This document shows, in pieces, positions 1-10,400 of a stretch of DNA of 64,000 bases. The notes beneath the pieces were generated by a model that ran no database searches, had not been told where the DNA came from, and saw only the letters and a program-made list of their open reading frames with translations. The DNA comes from Solicoccozyma terricola (Eukaryota > Basidiomycota > Tremellomycetes > Filobasidiales > Piskurozymaceae): assembly GCA_001600875.1 (NCBI GenBank), contig BCLD01000005.1:799332-863331 (forward strand). Direction: 5' to 3'. The stretch's first letter is position 1. The number at the start of each line of letters is the position of its first letter. Both the position numbers and the translations under genes were made by a program.

Positions 1-12
1 GGGGGGGGGGGG
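1..12. repeat. G12 homopolymer at the window edge
   Basis: The window opens with twelve G. Similar G/C runs flank the two N gaps (13865-13883 and 61207-61562), so this may be next to a sequencing break rather than a biological feature. Confidence 0.7.
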
Positions 13-2106
13 TTGGATTTGGATGCCGATCACGATGGAGGTCAATTCGTTTCTTCAGGCGATCGGGGGAGACAGAAACAAGCGAAAAGGATGACGCGAG
101 ATAGTGGGGGTTGTGATAAGGACGTACCACTCTCAGCAGCCAGTTTCACTTCTTTCCAAACACCATCTATTATCAACTTCGCTTCATCACTCCTCCCTTG
201 AGATATCCGAATACTAGCAAGTGATAATCTAACATCGACGTCTTGCGGAGCGATGAGTAGTGCGCGATTTATAAGATTGTCGCACGTTGTCGGTGCTTCT
301 GGTTCAAAGCTGTACATGAGACGCAGTTTTAATTGTATGATAAGAGGATTCAAGATTCTGGGTTGTCAGAAAGGGAGTAAATAGTGGACATACCATAAAT
401 CAGACATCCAAATCTCAATCATAGCAATCAGAGCTCTAACACAATCCTTCTTCATCGTCTTCTCCTCCTCTTCATTCATCCCAGCGTTCACTCCATTCCC
501 AACAAGTGAAGTCTCGAGTATTTTTACGGATGATTCGTAGTACATCAATGCTTCATGTGGTGAATGAGCTGTTTGAGCGAGGTAAAGATATGGCGATGCG
601 GTTATAGGTGTTGTAGATGGTGATGATGAGGTGGTTTGCAGTTGGATGAGTTTAAGTAGGTACTACGTTTGATTGCAACGAGGTTGAAGTCGTCAGGGGA
701 TAAAATCGGGTCAGTTTTTGGTTACGCCTAATTGACATGAATCGTTTCGCCTGGCTCGATTCGCTCATGCAGAGAATTGCCTCGCTAACCTCGCAGAGAA
801 CATGGTACTCGCTGGCTTTCTAGCAAAACGAAGGATATCCTTTGGTCGCGAGGACGAGGAATATTGTGGGGATGATATTGCTTGCTGCGCTTGCAGAGTA
901 TATGGTACTCGCTTTGCACCCAAAGGTGGACAATATCGTTCGCTAACCGAGGGAGAACACTTGGTCGCTGGCTTTGCAGAAGACGTAGCAATCGCTTTCC
1001 ACGCATAGAAGAAAGCATCCTCCTAGGACAGAGGATAAATCGCTCGCTGAGCTCGAATGAAAACACGTTCGCACTCGCTTGCTCGCAAAAAGTAGTTTTT
1101 CCCTACGCTCAGGAGGATAAAACGCAACGCCTTTTCGAGCTCGGAAAGACGGAGATCATGGTTTGTTAGGCTTAGAAAGAATACTGCTCACTTCGCTCGT
1201 ACAGGAGGAGAGCATTCTTCATTAGGCTCGGAGATAGGATGCTCGCTGCGCGCTCGGCAGAAGAGAGTGTTGCTCGACTTCGTTCACGGAAGAAGAGCTC
1301 CCTGACGGCCGGTCTTCGCTCGGTAACGAGATGGATAGTCGCTTTGCTCGCAGACAAAACAGATCCTTCGCTCCGCTCGGGGATAGAGTGCTCGCTTCGC
1401 TCGCGGAAGAAGAGCTCCTTGATGGGAGCGTGGTCGAGCGAAGAGAGTATTGCTCGCTCCGCTCGCGAAGAAAAGGGATCCTTCGCTCCGCTCAGGGATA
1501 GAATGCTCGCTGCGCTCGCAGAAGAGATTATTGCTCGCTCTGCTCGCGAAGAAAAGAGGGCCTTCGCTCCGCTCAGGGATAGAATGCTCGCTGCGCTCGC
1601 AAAAGAGATTATTGCTCGCTCCGCTCGCTGAAGAAGAGCTCCCTGCCGGGAGCCGGTTTCTTCGCTCCGCGAAGATATAAAAGCTTGCTTCGCTCACACA
1701 CTCACCTCCCTCCCCTTCTCCACATCCCCTTCCTCACACTCCGCCACACCCGCCAACTCCAACCCTTCCAAATTCTCCGGCTCACTCTCAAGTGCCCGAC
1801 TTAAGAATTGAATAGCAAGTGATGTAGAATGTTGAGCCAGTAGGATTTGAGCTTTTTCTAGATTGTTTAGAATTGATTCATCAGAAGAGAAAAGATAGAT
1901 AAGGGTGTGGTATGTGTATTTGGAGAGGTGTGGCATGATAGTCAGGTGTATTATCCAGGAAGACAAGATCGTCAGAGTAGGAACGTACCGATCAAAGCTG
2001 AAGCTGAAGGTGACTGTTTACTCCCACTTGGTTGAATGTTCGCCGCCGCCGCTGCCGCCGCCTGTTTAGATGCGGACTTTGCCTTGGAGCCTTTTGATCT
2101 AGCCAT
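1..2106 (-). CDS. ACL4: Acl4-like TPR chaperone of ribosomal protein uL4 (partial, 3' end off window)
   Basis: Acl4 is a tetratricopeptide chaperone that captures newly made ribosomal protein Rpl4 and escorts it to the nucleus (known for the yeast family). Exons on the minus strand are 1989-2106, 1706-1857, 394-662 and 128-309; the rest lies in or beyond the first 127 bases. The start is ATG at 2106 and opens a Lys/Ala-rich N-terminus. Exon 2 then gives TPR-like text (EKAQILLAQHSTSLAIQFL, RALESEPENLEGLELAGVAE), exon 3 has YLYLAQTAHSPHEALMYYES, and exon 4 has CFEPEAPTTCDNLINRALLI and LASIRISQGRSDEA, which match the Acl4 pattern. All junctions keep frame. The second intron (663-1705) is about 1.04 kb, far longer than its neighbours, and is filled by a repeat described separately. 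It diverges from MRD1. Confidence 0.82.
770..1704 (-). repeat. Intronic GCGAGC-type repeat element, copy A (in ACL4 intron)
   Basis: Read in the direction of ACL4 transcription, the intron starts GTGAGTGTGTGAGCGAAGC and runs straight into repeats of GCGAGCGNAGCGAGC, separated by AT-richer spacers with CTTCGCGGAGCGAAG. A hairpin GCTCCC-N4-GGGAGC lies at 1638-1653. The distal part (about 770-1170) holds decayed versions of the same words. The same words in the same order occur in the MRD1 and clpP introns. The element makes several long meaningless open frames on both strands. Confidence 0.8.
1451..1630. repeat. 81-bp tandem repeat inside copy A
   Basis: The string TGCTCGCT recurs at 1451, 1532 and 1613, a spacing of exactly 81 bases, and the sequence between is nearly identical (CGAAGAAAAG, then CTTCGCTCCGCTCAGGGATA, then GAATGCTCGCTGCGCTCGC). 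There are two full units plus the start of a third. Because 81 is a multiple of three, the repeat translates into long open frames on both strands that are not genes. Confidence 0.85.
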
Positions 2107-2353
2107 GGTGGAACCAGTAACGATGTATGGATGGATGAGATGGTGAGAGAGGGAGAGAGACGGAGAGATGGCCTTGCCTTGGCTGTTGGACTGTCACTGT
2201 CGCCTGTTTCATTAAAAGTTGGAGACGGGGGGCGTGTTTGTTTGTTTTTGGGGCACGTGACTGCGTTTAGAGGGGGGGAGGGGGTGCATTTTATCAGACA
2301 GCGAGAGGGAGAGTGAGTCGGGGTATAGTCTCATCGAGCAGCATCAGGCCATC
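2107..2353. promoter_or_regulatory. Shared divergent promoter of ACL4 and MRD1
   Basis: Only 247 bases separate the two start codons, so both promoters must lie here. Visible words are a CACGTG E-box at 2254-2259 (GGGCACGTGACT), a GATGAG word at 2134-2139 that resembles the core of the PAC element of yeast ribosome-biogenesis genes, purine-rich GA tracts and a G-run. The matches to known elements are short and could be chance. Confidence 0.55.
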
Positions 2354-5300
2354 ATGTGAGTGTGCAGGACAGGGCATCTGTGCTCTCCCCGGCAGCTGGT
2401 ATCTCATTCGCCCGCTAACCACCTCTCATGTCGTTACTTCCCAGGTCGTCATCCCGTCTAATCATCCTCAACCTTCCATCCACAACCACACCTCCATCCC
2501 TAACCGCCCACCTCACAGCCCCATCTTCGTTATCATCATGCATCATCACCGATATCAAAGTGGTACCCAAGAGGAGATTCGCGTTTGTAGGGTATAAAAA
2601 TGAAGAAATGGCGGGGAAAGTAAAGGATTGGTTTGAAGGGAGTTTTTGGGGCGCAGGGAAGATTAAAGTGGATTTTGTGGTGGATGAGGTGAGTGTGCGA
2701 GCGTAGCGAGCAGTGGTGTCTTCGCGAGCGAAGCGAGCTTTGATTCCGCGAAGACCATCCTCCCGTCAGGGAGCTCTTCTTCCGCGAGCGTAGCGAGCAC
2801 TCATTTCTTCGCGAGCGAAGCGAGCATTCATTTCTTCTTTCTTCACGGAACGAAGACTATGCTCCCGTCGGGGAGCTCTTCTTCCACGAGCGTAGCGAGC
2901 AATATGTCTCTGAGCTTCACGAAGCATCTGTTCTTCTTCGCGAAGGCACGACCGTTGTCTTGCGAACGTAGTGAGCTATGGTCTCTCTCTTCGGCCGCGC
3001 ACGTATTGAGCTATGAGCTATAGTCTCTCCCTCCGGCAAACGTAATGAGCAATACTCTGTTCGGAGCGAATTCGAATGAGTCCTGTCTTCCTGCGATCGG
3101 TCATTACTTCCGAGTGTAGGGAGCCACTACTCTCGACTTTCTTCGCGAGTATAGCGAGGACTACCGTCCCCCCCCCCCCCCCCAACCTCCTTCTCGAGCC
3201 AAATACTTGCTGTCTAGTGATATTCGATGAAAAGGAGAACTGATGGATTCGCCATTCCCGCGTTAGAACCTCAATCCAAACCCCGCAAAGCGACCACGTC
3301 TATCATCACCGAATGAAACGACATCAGAAACTCCACCTAAACCAGCGAAACAATCCAAGCGACTTCAAGAATTCATGGATGTCATGCAAGGTAGTGATGC
3401 GAATGCGATTCCAATTGAAGCGAATAAACCCGCGCGGGATGACAAAATCCACACGAAAAAGGTCGAGGAGGTGATATTAGAAGAGATTGAACCTGATAAT
3501 GAAGAAATCGACGATGCAGAATGGTTACGACGTCGAAAGGCAACCACGGACGCATCCAACGGTGATGCTGGCTCTTCAACGCAACCTTCAACCAAAACGT
3601 CACTATCACCTGAAGAATCTCTCATCCTTCAAACATCTCGTCTATTCATTCGTAATCTCTCATTCCTCACCACAACCTCGGATCTAACCACATTCCTCTC
3701 CCCATACGGTGAAGTAAGTGAAATACATTTACCTTTATCGAAAACGACAAAAGAGCCGCTTGGGACTGCCTTTGTGCAGTTTAAGAATGCTGAAGACGCT
3801 GTAACCGCGTGGAAGGGAGTTGATGGGAGGACTTGGATGGGAAGATTGATTCATGTTCTTCCTGGGAGGTCGAAAGGTGGAGAAGGTGGTGTTGTTGGAG
3901 TGGTCGAAGGCGGTGATGCGGTGGATGGGAAGAACGTGGTGGGGAAAGTACTTGGGAAAGAGGAGAAGAATGTTAAAGCCGAGGTTATGAAGAAGCGGAA
4001 AGAGGAAGGTGGGAAGGGATTGAATTGGGCTACTTTGTATATGAATGTGAGTCGGTTGTTTATTATTCGCAGCGTTCACAACGTTCAGGGGTCGTTTGCT
4101 GATGGAATTTAAAAAAAATTGCGATTTGACAGTCCGACGCAGTAGCTTCATCGATAGCTGATCGAATGGGTATTCGGAAATCCGACATCCTCAACCCAGA
4201 CTCGGTAGCTTCAGATGACGTAGACGGTCGATTTTCAACCGTCGGTTCGGCGGTGAAATTGGCTTTGGCAGAGGCGAATGTCATCGCAGAGACCAAGAAA
4301 TATTTCGAGACTCATGGTGTCAATTTAACGGCGTTTGACGAGGTCAAGGATGTAGCTGGACGAGTGGTCAGGACTGCACGAAGTAAAACGGGACTACTCG
4401 TGAAGAATATACCATATGGGACGTCTGAGGAGGTTTTAAGAGCGCTCTTTGAGCCCCATGGAACGATCAGAACGTTACTCCTTCCACCGGCTGGTACGCT
4501 CGCCATCATCGATTTTGAAGAGGAAGGCGACGCGGCGAGTGCTTTCAAGAGCGTCTCGTATAGACGATTAGGGAACGCGGTGGTGTATCTGGAAAAGGCA
4601 CCGGATGGGTTGTTCGATGGGACAATATCCGCAGAAGAGGAGACGAAGAAGATTAGTCCTGCGGATCAACTGGCAGAGGAAGCGAAGAAACGAGTGGAGG
4701 GTGCTCCAGAGGGAGAAGACGAAGTGGAAGCTGGGTCGACATTGTTCCTCAAGAACCTTTCATTCGCTACTACTTCAGAACGACTCCACGCCGTGTTCTC
4801 CTCGTTACCATCCTTTGCATTCGCTCGCGTATCCACCAAGCCAGATCCGAAGAACGCTACTGGACCTCGTCTATCTATGGGTTTCGGATTCATCGGGTTC
4901 AAGACTCGAGAAGCGGCGAAAAAGGCGATGTCGGGTCTCAAGGGGTTCAAATTGGACGGCCACGAGCTCGAGGTGAAATTCGCTCAGAGGGAGGCAGATG
5001 TCGATGGTGGAAAGGCCAAGGGTGGTGCATCAGACGCCAAGAAGAAGAAGACTACGAAGATGATTGTGAAGAATGTTCCGTTCGAGGCTAGCAAGAAGGA
5101 TATCAAGGATTTGTTCAGGTGAGTCAAAAGATTGGCTCTTTATGAGAGGTTGTTTTGCGAGTACCCGCTTCATGCTGACGACGTCCCCCTATCACACAGC
5201 GCGTTCGGTACCCTCCGATCCTGTCGAATCCCCAAGAAACACAATTCCACAGGTCGTGGATTCGCTTTCCTCGATTTCACAACACGTAACGAAGCTGAAC

Positions 5301-5521
5301 TCGCGATGGAAGCATTGAAGCACACCCATTTGCTCGGTCGACATCTAGTGCTTGAGTGGGCACAAGACGACGAGGATGTTGCTGCGGAGGTGGACCGGTT
5401 GAGACAGAAGACGAAGGAGCAGGTGAAGGCGTTGGAGGGTGGAGATGAGAGGATGGGGAAGAGAAAGAAGTTGGGTGTTAGGGATGGGGATAAGAGGGGT
5501 GGCGATGAGGACGTGGAGTGA
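2354..5521 (+). CDS. MRD1: Mrd1-like multiple-RRM protein for 18S rRNA processing
   Basis: Mrd1 binds pre-rRNA in the nucleolus and is needed for the early cleavages that yield 18S rRNA (known for the family). Proposed exons are 2354-2355, 2445-2688, 3267-4046, 4133-5118 and 5200-5521, giving about 777 residues. Five RRMs are visible: RRM1 near residue 4 (SRLIILNL), RRM2 near 204 (RLFIRNLSF), RRM3 near 427 (LLVKNIPYG), RRM4 near 544 (TLFLKNLSF) and RRM5 near 650 (MIVKNVPFE, then GRGFAFLDF). The best start splits ATG across an intron (AT at 2354-2355, G at 2445), giving MSSSRLIILNL, which looks like family N-termini. The fallback start is ATG at 2428. Intron 2689-3266 carries repeat copy B. 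Confidence 0.9.
2689..3160 (+). repeat. Intronic GCGAGC-type repeat element, copy B (in MRD1 intron)
   Basis: The MRD1 intron begins GTGAGTGTGCGAGCGTAGCGAGC, so the repeat starts within ten bases of the splice donor. GCGAGCGTAGCGAGC and GCGAGCGAAGCGAGC recur between 2698 and about 2905. Hairpins lie at 2760-2773 (CTCCC-GTCA-GGGAG) and 2861-2876 (GCTCCC-GTCG-GGGAGC), each followed by TCTTCTTCC. The units decay towards a C16 run at 3168-3183, and about 80 bases of ordinary sequence then lead to the acceptor. Confidence 0.8.
3168..3183. repeat. C16 homopolymer
   Basis: Run of C near the 3' end of the large MRD1 intron, just after the last recognisable repeat unit. Confidence 0.9.
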
Positions 5522-5678
5522 TGGAAAGGGGGGGTTTTGCGACAAGTGTAAATAATGCCTATTAGATTCTTCATGTTCATTTCGTATCATCGCTATGCAG
5601 TACAATTCGATACAAAACAATTTTTTTTTTCTCCCCAAGCCATCCTTTCGATACTGATTGATGAAATTTTGTGAACAC

Positions 5679-7209
5679 CTACGCCTCACTATCATCAACC
5701 AACATCTCCGACTCCATCTTCTCATCTTGCCAATTGAAGTAAGCAAATTGAGCGAGCACGAAGAGGTCGAGAAAGACGGTAAGACCGGATCCTAGGAAAA
5801 AAGAAAAACGAAAAAAAACCCGCCGAGAACGGAGGTTGTCAGATATTCATTGTCGTAAGCAGGGTTGCAAGGGAGGGTTTGAAAGGAACGTACCAGCAAG
5901 CCAAGACGCATTGGCCACTAAATAAGTCCTTTCTAACGACTTGAACAAGATTGAAGCTACATACGTGACATCTACTCACGCCGCGTCAAAAGAAGGAAAA
6001 AAAGAAAAGGAAGAAGAAACAACATAAGAAACAATCCCCCGAAACCGCGATCAAATCAAACCCCAACTCACTACCCGAAATTGAGAAGAAAAACATTGCT
6101 AAACTCAATCCCGCGCATCTCGTCTTTGTATTATGTGCAATCTGTGGAACTCTACTTCCCAAGTATAATACCGCAGATGACCAACCAAGTAATTGAGATT
6201 TCCATTCCAATTCCACTTTCTCGATAGGTGGTACTAAAGGACCTCGTAGATTCGATTGAAAGATATCAATGATTTGTGATTTATTAGATCCAGGATTCTG
6301 ATGATGATGATGATGATGATGGCTATGTGGACCGATTGGAAAAGGGCCATCGTTCGGAGATCCAGAGTTCGAGGACGATGATTGGATATACCACGCTGTG
6401 ATACCAGCTGTGATGACTAGTAGCGTGAGAAGTGGGTATTCAATGTATGCGGGTAGAAGACGTTTAGGTTGTGATGGGTGGGGTTTGGCGAGAAGGGAGG
6501 TTGATTCGGGGTCAGGGTTTGATGTGGCTTGACGACGGCTGGAAGAGGGGATGGAGAGGTTGAGGAATGAGGTTAGAAGGTGAAAGTTTTGGTGAGGTGC
6601 AAGGTCCGTGCGCCGGGGGGGGGGGGGGGGAGAGGGACTTACTACCAGTATACTTGGACGAGGAGGACGATATCGCAGAGTGAGTACTGGAAAGGATTTG
6701 AGATGAGTAGCGTTAGGATGTGTCTGTTTTGAGTATACTGAGGAAAGGGGGGGACTTGCATAAACAGCGAGAATGATCTATGATGGGATACATCATTGAT
6801 CCACCCAACAAGAATCGGGACAAAATCAGTTGAATATTCTTGATCCCCGACCGGGCCAACATGACCAACAACATATTCCCCCTCCTACTCACCATGGTAG
6901 GTAACAAATGTGCCATTGCACCCCCAGCCAAATTCGTCAAATCACCAATAAGCCATAACACAATGAAAGCAACGGACAATCCTTCTCCTGATTTAAGTTG
7001 ATAATTCTCCCATATCTGAGGTGAATAAACGACTACCCAACATGCGATTGATATCCAACCTGTTGGATGACACACATAAAAAAGAACGAGAAATGAGATG
7101 AGATGGTCAGTTTGGTGTGTGGGATGGGATGGATGTGGGTTAGAGGAAAAATGAGTACGGCACCTGATATAGATGAGAGGTCCTGTGTTGTGAGGTCGTG
7201 TATGGACAT
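5679..7209 (-). CDS. PQ-loop vacuolar/lysosomal amino-acid transporter (Ypq/PQLC2 type)
   Basis: PQ-loop proteins of this group export cationic amino acids across the vacuolar membrane (known for Ypq1-3 and human PQLC2); substrate here is inferred. Exons on the minus strand are 7164-7209, 6893-7059, 6760-6777, 6643-6686, 6072-6538, 5894-5971 and 5679-5791, for 310 residues. Both PQ motifs are present: VVVYSPQIWENY in the first half and SRVPQIAHN in the second, followed by LAMFFFSISGNVTYVASILF. The halves are joined by a loop of about 90 residues with a run of six His. Exon 3 is only 18 nt (IILAVY), and the intron after it starts GCAAGT, a GC-AG intron. It converges on MRD1 and diverges from RAD5. 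Confidence 0.85.
6615..6630. repeat. G16 homopolymer in an intron
   Basis: Run of G just downstream of the splice donor of the fourth exon of the PQ-loop gene (minus strand). It reads as a C-run, that is a pyrimidine tract, in the transcript. Confidence 0.9.
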
Positions 7210-7466
7210 GGTGTGTGGTGTGTGTGGTGTGTGTGTTAGTGGTGGTGGTGAGTAGGGATGCGTATGCTGCCTATGCTGGTTCGCTGCAGATCGCCCGGGA
7301 CATCCCCCATCAATGTCCGGTCCATCCCAACTCAATCGCCTCATCGCGTCTCGCTCCAACTGAAATCATTTCAACGCGCATCATCCATCGTCGCTCACTC
7401 GACAACCCACCATACAATCCATACCGTCCTCTCACCACCGAGCATAGGTCATCAGCATCCACCACC
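7210..7466. promoter_or_regulatory. Shared divergent promoter of the PQ-loop gene and RAD5
   Basis: 257 bases separate the two start codons. The left part is a GTGTGGT-type repeat (about 7209-7255). The right part is CT/CA-rich, as is usual for leaders in these fungi. No specific site stands out. Confidence 0.5.
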
Positions 7467-10400
7467 ATGACCAACCAATCTCCTCCTCCTCCTCCTCCAG
7501 CAAAACAACCTCTCTTTTTCGAAGATTCAGAGCCGGAAAGCGAAGATGATAATCAAGCGACCTCCACTTTGAATCCAGTTACTACCACCAAGACATCAAT
7601 CAAAGTTCCATCTATACATGCAGAAGATACAGATGATGATATTTCAATGATCTCGCCGCCTGCTATTGCAGGTCCATCGAGACCTCGTCCTCCTCCTCCC
7701 ACCAAGACGACCACCACTACTACTACCACCTCGACAGACTCATCACCCCTCATCCCTCTATCCCAATCCGAACTATACATCGGTGAATATTTCTGCAACG
7801 GTTGGTCATTAAACAAAGGACGTGGATATTGTACACCTGGTAGTCGAATACATATCTCGAGACGACAATCAACAGAGGAGAAGGAGAAGGAGAAGGAGAA
7901 AAGGAAATTGAAGGATGTGGGGTTGGTTAGTGTTGGTGGACAAGTGGTTGTTAAAAAAGGTGGAAGAATTGGGAATGGGAAACAAGTTACGTTAGGGTCG
8001 ATGGGGATTGGGAAAAAGTCGGTGAGTTGGGGGGGTTGGGGGGTTGGGGGGTTGGGGGTGGAGGGTTGAGTTGGGTTGGGTTGGTTAGCTTACGAGGGGT
8101 AAGGGTTATGTTACTATTTAGATACCGAAGAAACCGGTCGTGGCGTCAAAGATCCAACAAGATACTGTCATTCGATTTCGGTGAGTCCTTGAAATCAAAA
8201 GTGCCTTTATGGGATTCTTCAAAGTCAGAAGCTGAGAGAATTGATGTGTTTGTTTTCGTTTTTTGGGACTCTGATGGGGTGGCTTTTGTTTAGCAATGAT
8301 CGTGGATTCGGTGAGTTTAAATCGATGGATTTAACCTGATGGGGTCGCCGTGTTAGATATGGCTGATATTTGATCCGTTTTTCGCTTGTGCAACGTCTTT
8401 TTCCTTGGATACGGTTCTGGGGATCGTCGTATGAAAGAGGGTGAGTGAATTTCTTCCTTTCAATTCATCTTGATATCATCTGATCTTCTTGAACGGCTGG
8501 AACCCCGCACCCCCACCCCACCCCAACCCCATCCCCATCAGTCGGTCGTCTTCCCACTTCAGATGCTAAATTCCTCTCCCCTCTCCTCGACGCATCCATC
8601 ATCCATCTATCCGGTTCAATAATCGATTGTCCAATCCCACTAACAACAGGATGTGATATCCTACTATGTATTCGTGTTCATTTAACGAAAAAAGCATTCG
8701 AGAAAATGGAAAGACAGGGTAAAAAAGGGAAAGAATTTGGAGTGGGAGAAAGAGGGTTTTGGGGTGATCAGGTGGAGTCGGTGGATGAAATGAAAATGAG
8801 ATTGAGAAAAGTAGCGTTGGGGGAATTGTTTGGTATGTGGTATTTTTCGATCGAACGTTTGTGGGGGGGGGGGGGGGGGGGGGGATTTTCTTTTGCTGAG
8901 AGGAATAAGTCTGATGGTGCGGTCCGTTTTTTTTCGTTTTTTTTTTTTTCACGATCCCTTCTTAGCTCGTATTGGTCTTCGACCCATTCGTTCGAATGCA
9001 CTTTTATTAGCAAATAAAACAAACGGACAAGTTGAGATTACAAATTCTACCCTTTCACAATTCGATACAGGGAATCGACTCCCACCACACCTTGATCCTC
9101 GATCTCGTTCTACGTCACCTGCTAAGCGGAAAAGGAAAGCAGGAGAGGATGAGGAAGAGGAAGAGGTAGATAGTGGTGATGAAGCTGAGTTATTGAACGA
9201 AGAGCAATTAGGAGAGTTGGATACGATTTATCAAAGGTGAGTAGATAAGAGAGAGGAAGGGTTTGGGCGTGGCGACGGTACTGATTTTATTTTATTTTAA
9301 TTTTCGTTTCTTTTCCCCCGATGGCATGTAGGGCCCAGAGGAATGATACTATGCTGGAAGAGATGGAACCACCAGAGACGTTTACATATACACTTCGACC
9401 GTATCAAAAGCAGGCATTACAGTGAGTATTGTCTCACCTCCTTCTTTCATCGACTTGGATCGGGGGTTTATTTTTTGGACCGCTCGCTCGCTTGCAGCTG
9501 GATGAATGGACTAGAACTCGGTGAAACAAACGTTAGAGATCAATCAATGCATCCCTTATGGGAAGAATACAGGTTCAAGAAAGAGCCCGTCGATGGTGCT
9601 CCGATTGAAATCGATGACGATGATGACGTTAATGAACACAAGAACGTATTTTATTTCAAGTGAGGGCGGCATCGTAATATACCTGGAGGCTTTGCGTGTG
9701 TGATTCTGATTGAGACCCCTTATTACGAGCAGTCCTTACGATGGAGAGTTGAGCGTGGAGTTCCCGAGAGCGAATTCGAGAGCACGTGGTGGGATCCTCG
9801 CTGATGCTATGGTGAGTGTGGGCGCCGGCGCCACTGTGAGAGAAGAATATAGCGAAATTACATCCTCATTTACTCTCTTCGAATCCCGCACAGGGAATGG
9901 GGAAAACATGGCGAGTACTACGTGCGGTTCCAAATAACGCCTCTCGCGCTGACTCGCCCCCCTCTCCAGCATGATCGCTTCACTCATACATACCAATCGA
10001 GAAGGAGAGAAGCCCGCATTACTGCAAGACGACGATACGCCAGACGAAGATGGCCCTTCCGCTTCTAAACGACCCAAGTTCCGACAGATTACGCTCTCTA
10101 CTCAGTGGCGACCCGTCCAGCGTACAACGTCGTCGTCCTCCGACGACCCCGCTCCACATGCTACTCTCGTTGTCTGTCCTGTCTCACTCGCAAAACAATG
10201 GCAGGAGGAACTCGAACGAATGAGCGTCAAAGGATCTCTGAAAACCATGCTGTATTACGGGAATGAAAGGGGCGATCTTGATACCCTCCTCGATCCGTCG
10301 TCGAGCTCGCGGATGGACGTGGTCATAACGACATACGGCACGTTATCCAGCGAGCACTTGAAATGGGTCAAAAATAAGGACAAGTCATCGTATGAAGGAG

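Noticed and set aside
1240..1640. CRISPR-like array (regular short repeats with spacers)
   Set aside because: The spacers are themselves repeated, units are tandem minisatellite copies, there are no cas genes, and the host is a eukaryote.
1239..1697. Long open frames on both strands (130 and 137 codons) rich in Ala, Arg and Leu
   Set aside because: They arise from the 81-bp tandem repeat, whose length is a multiple of three, inside a well-supported ACL4 intron.
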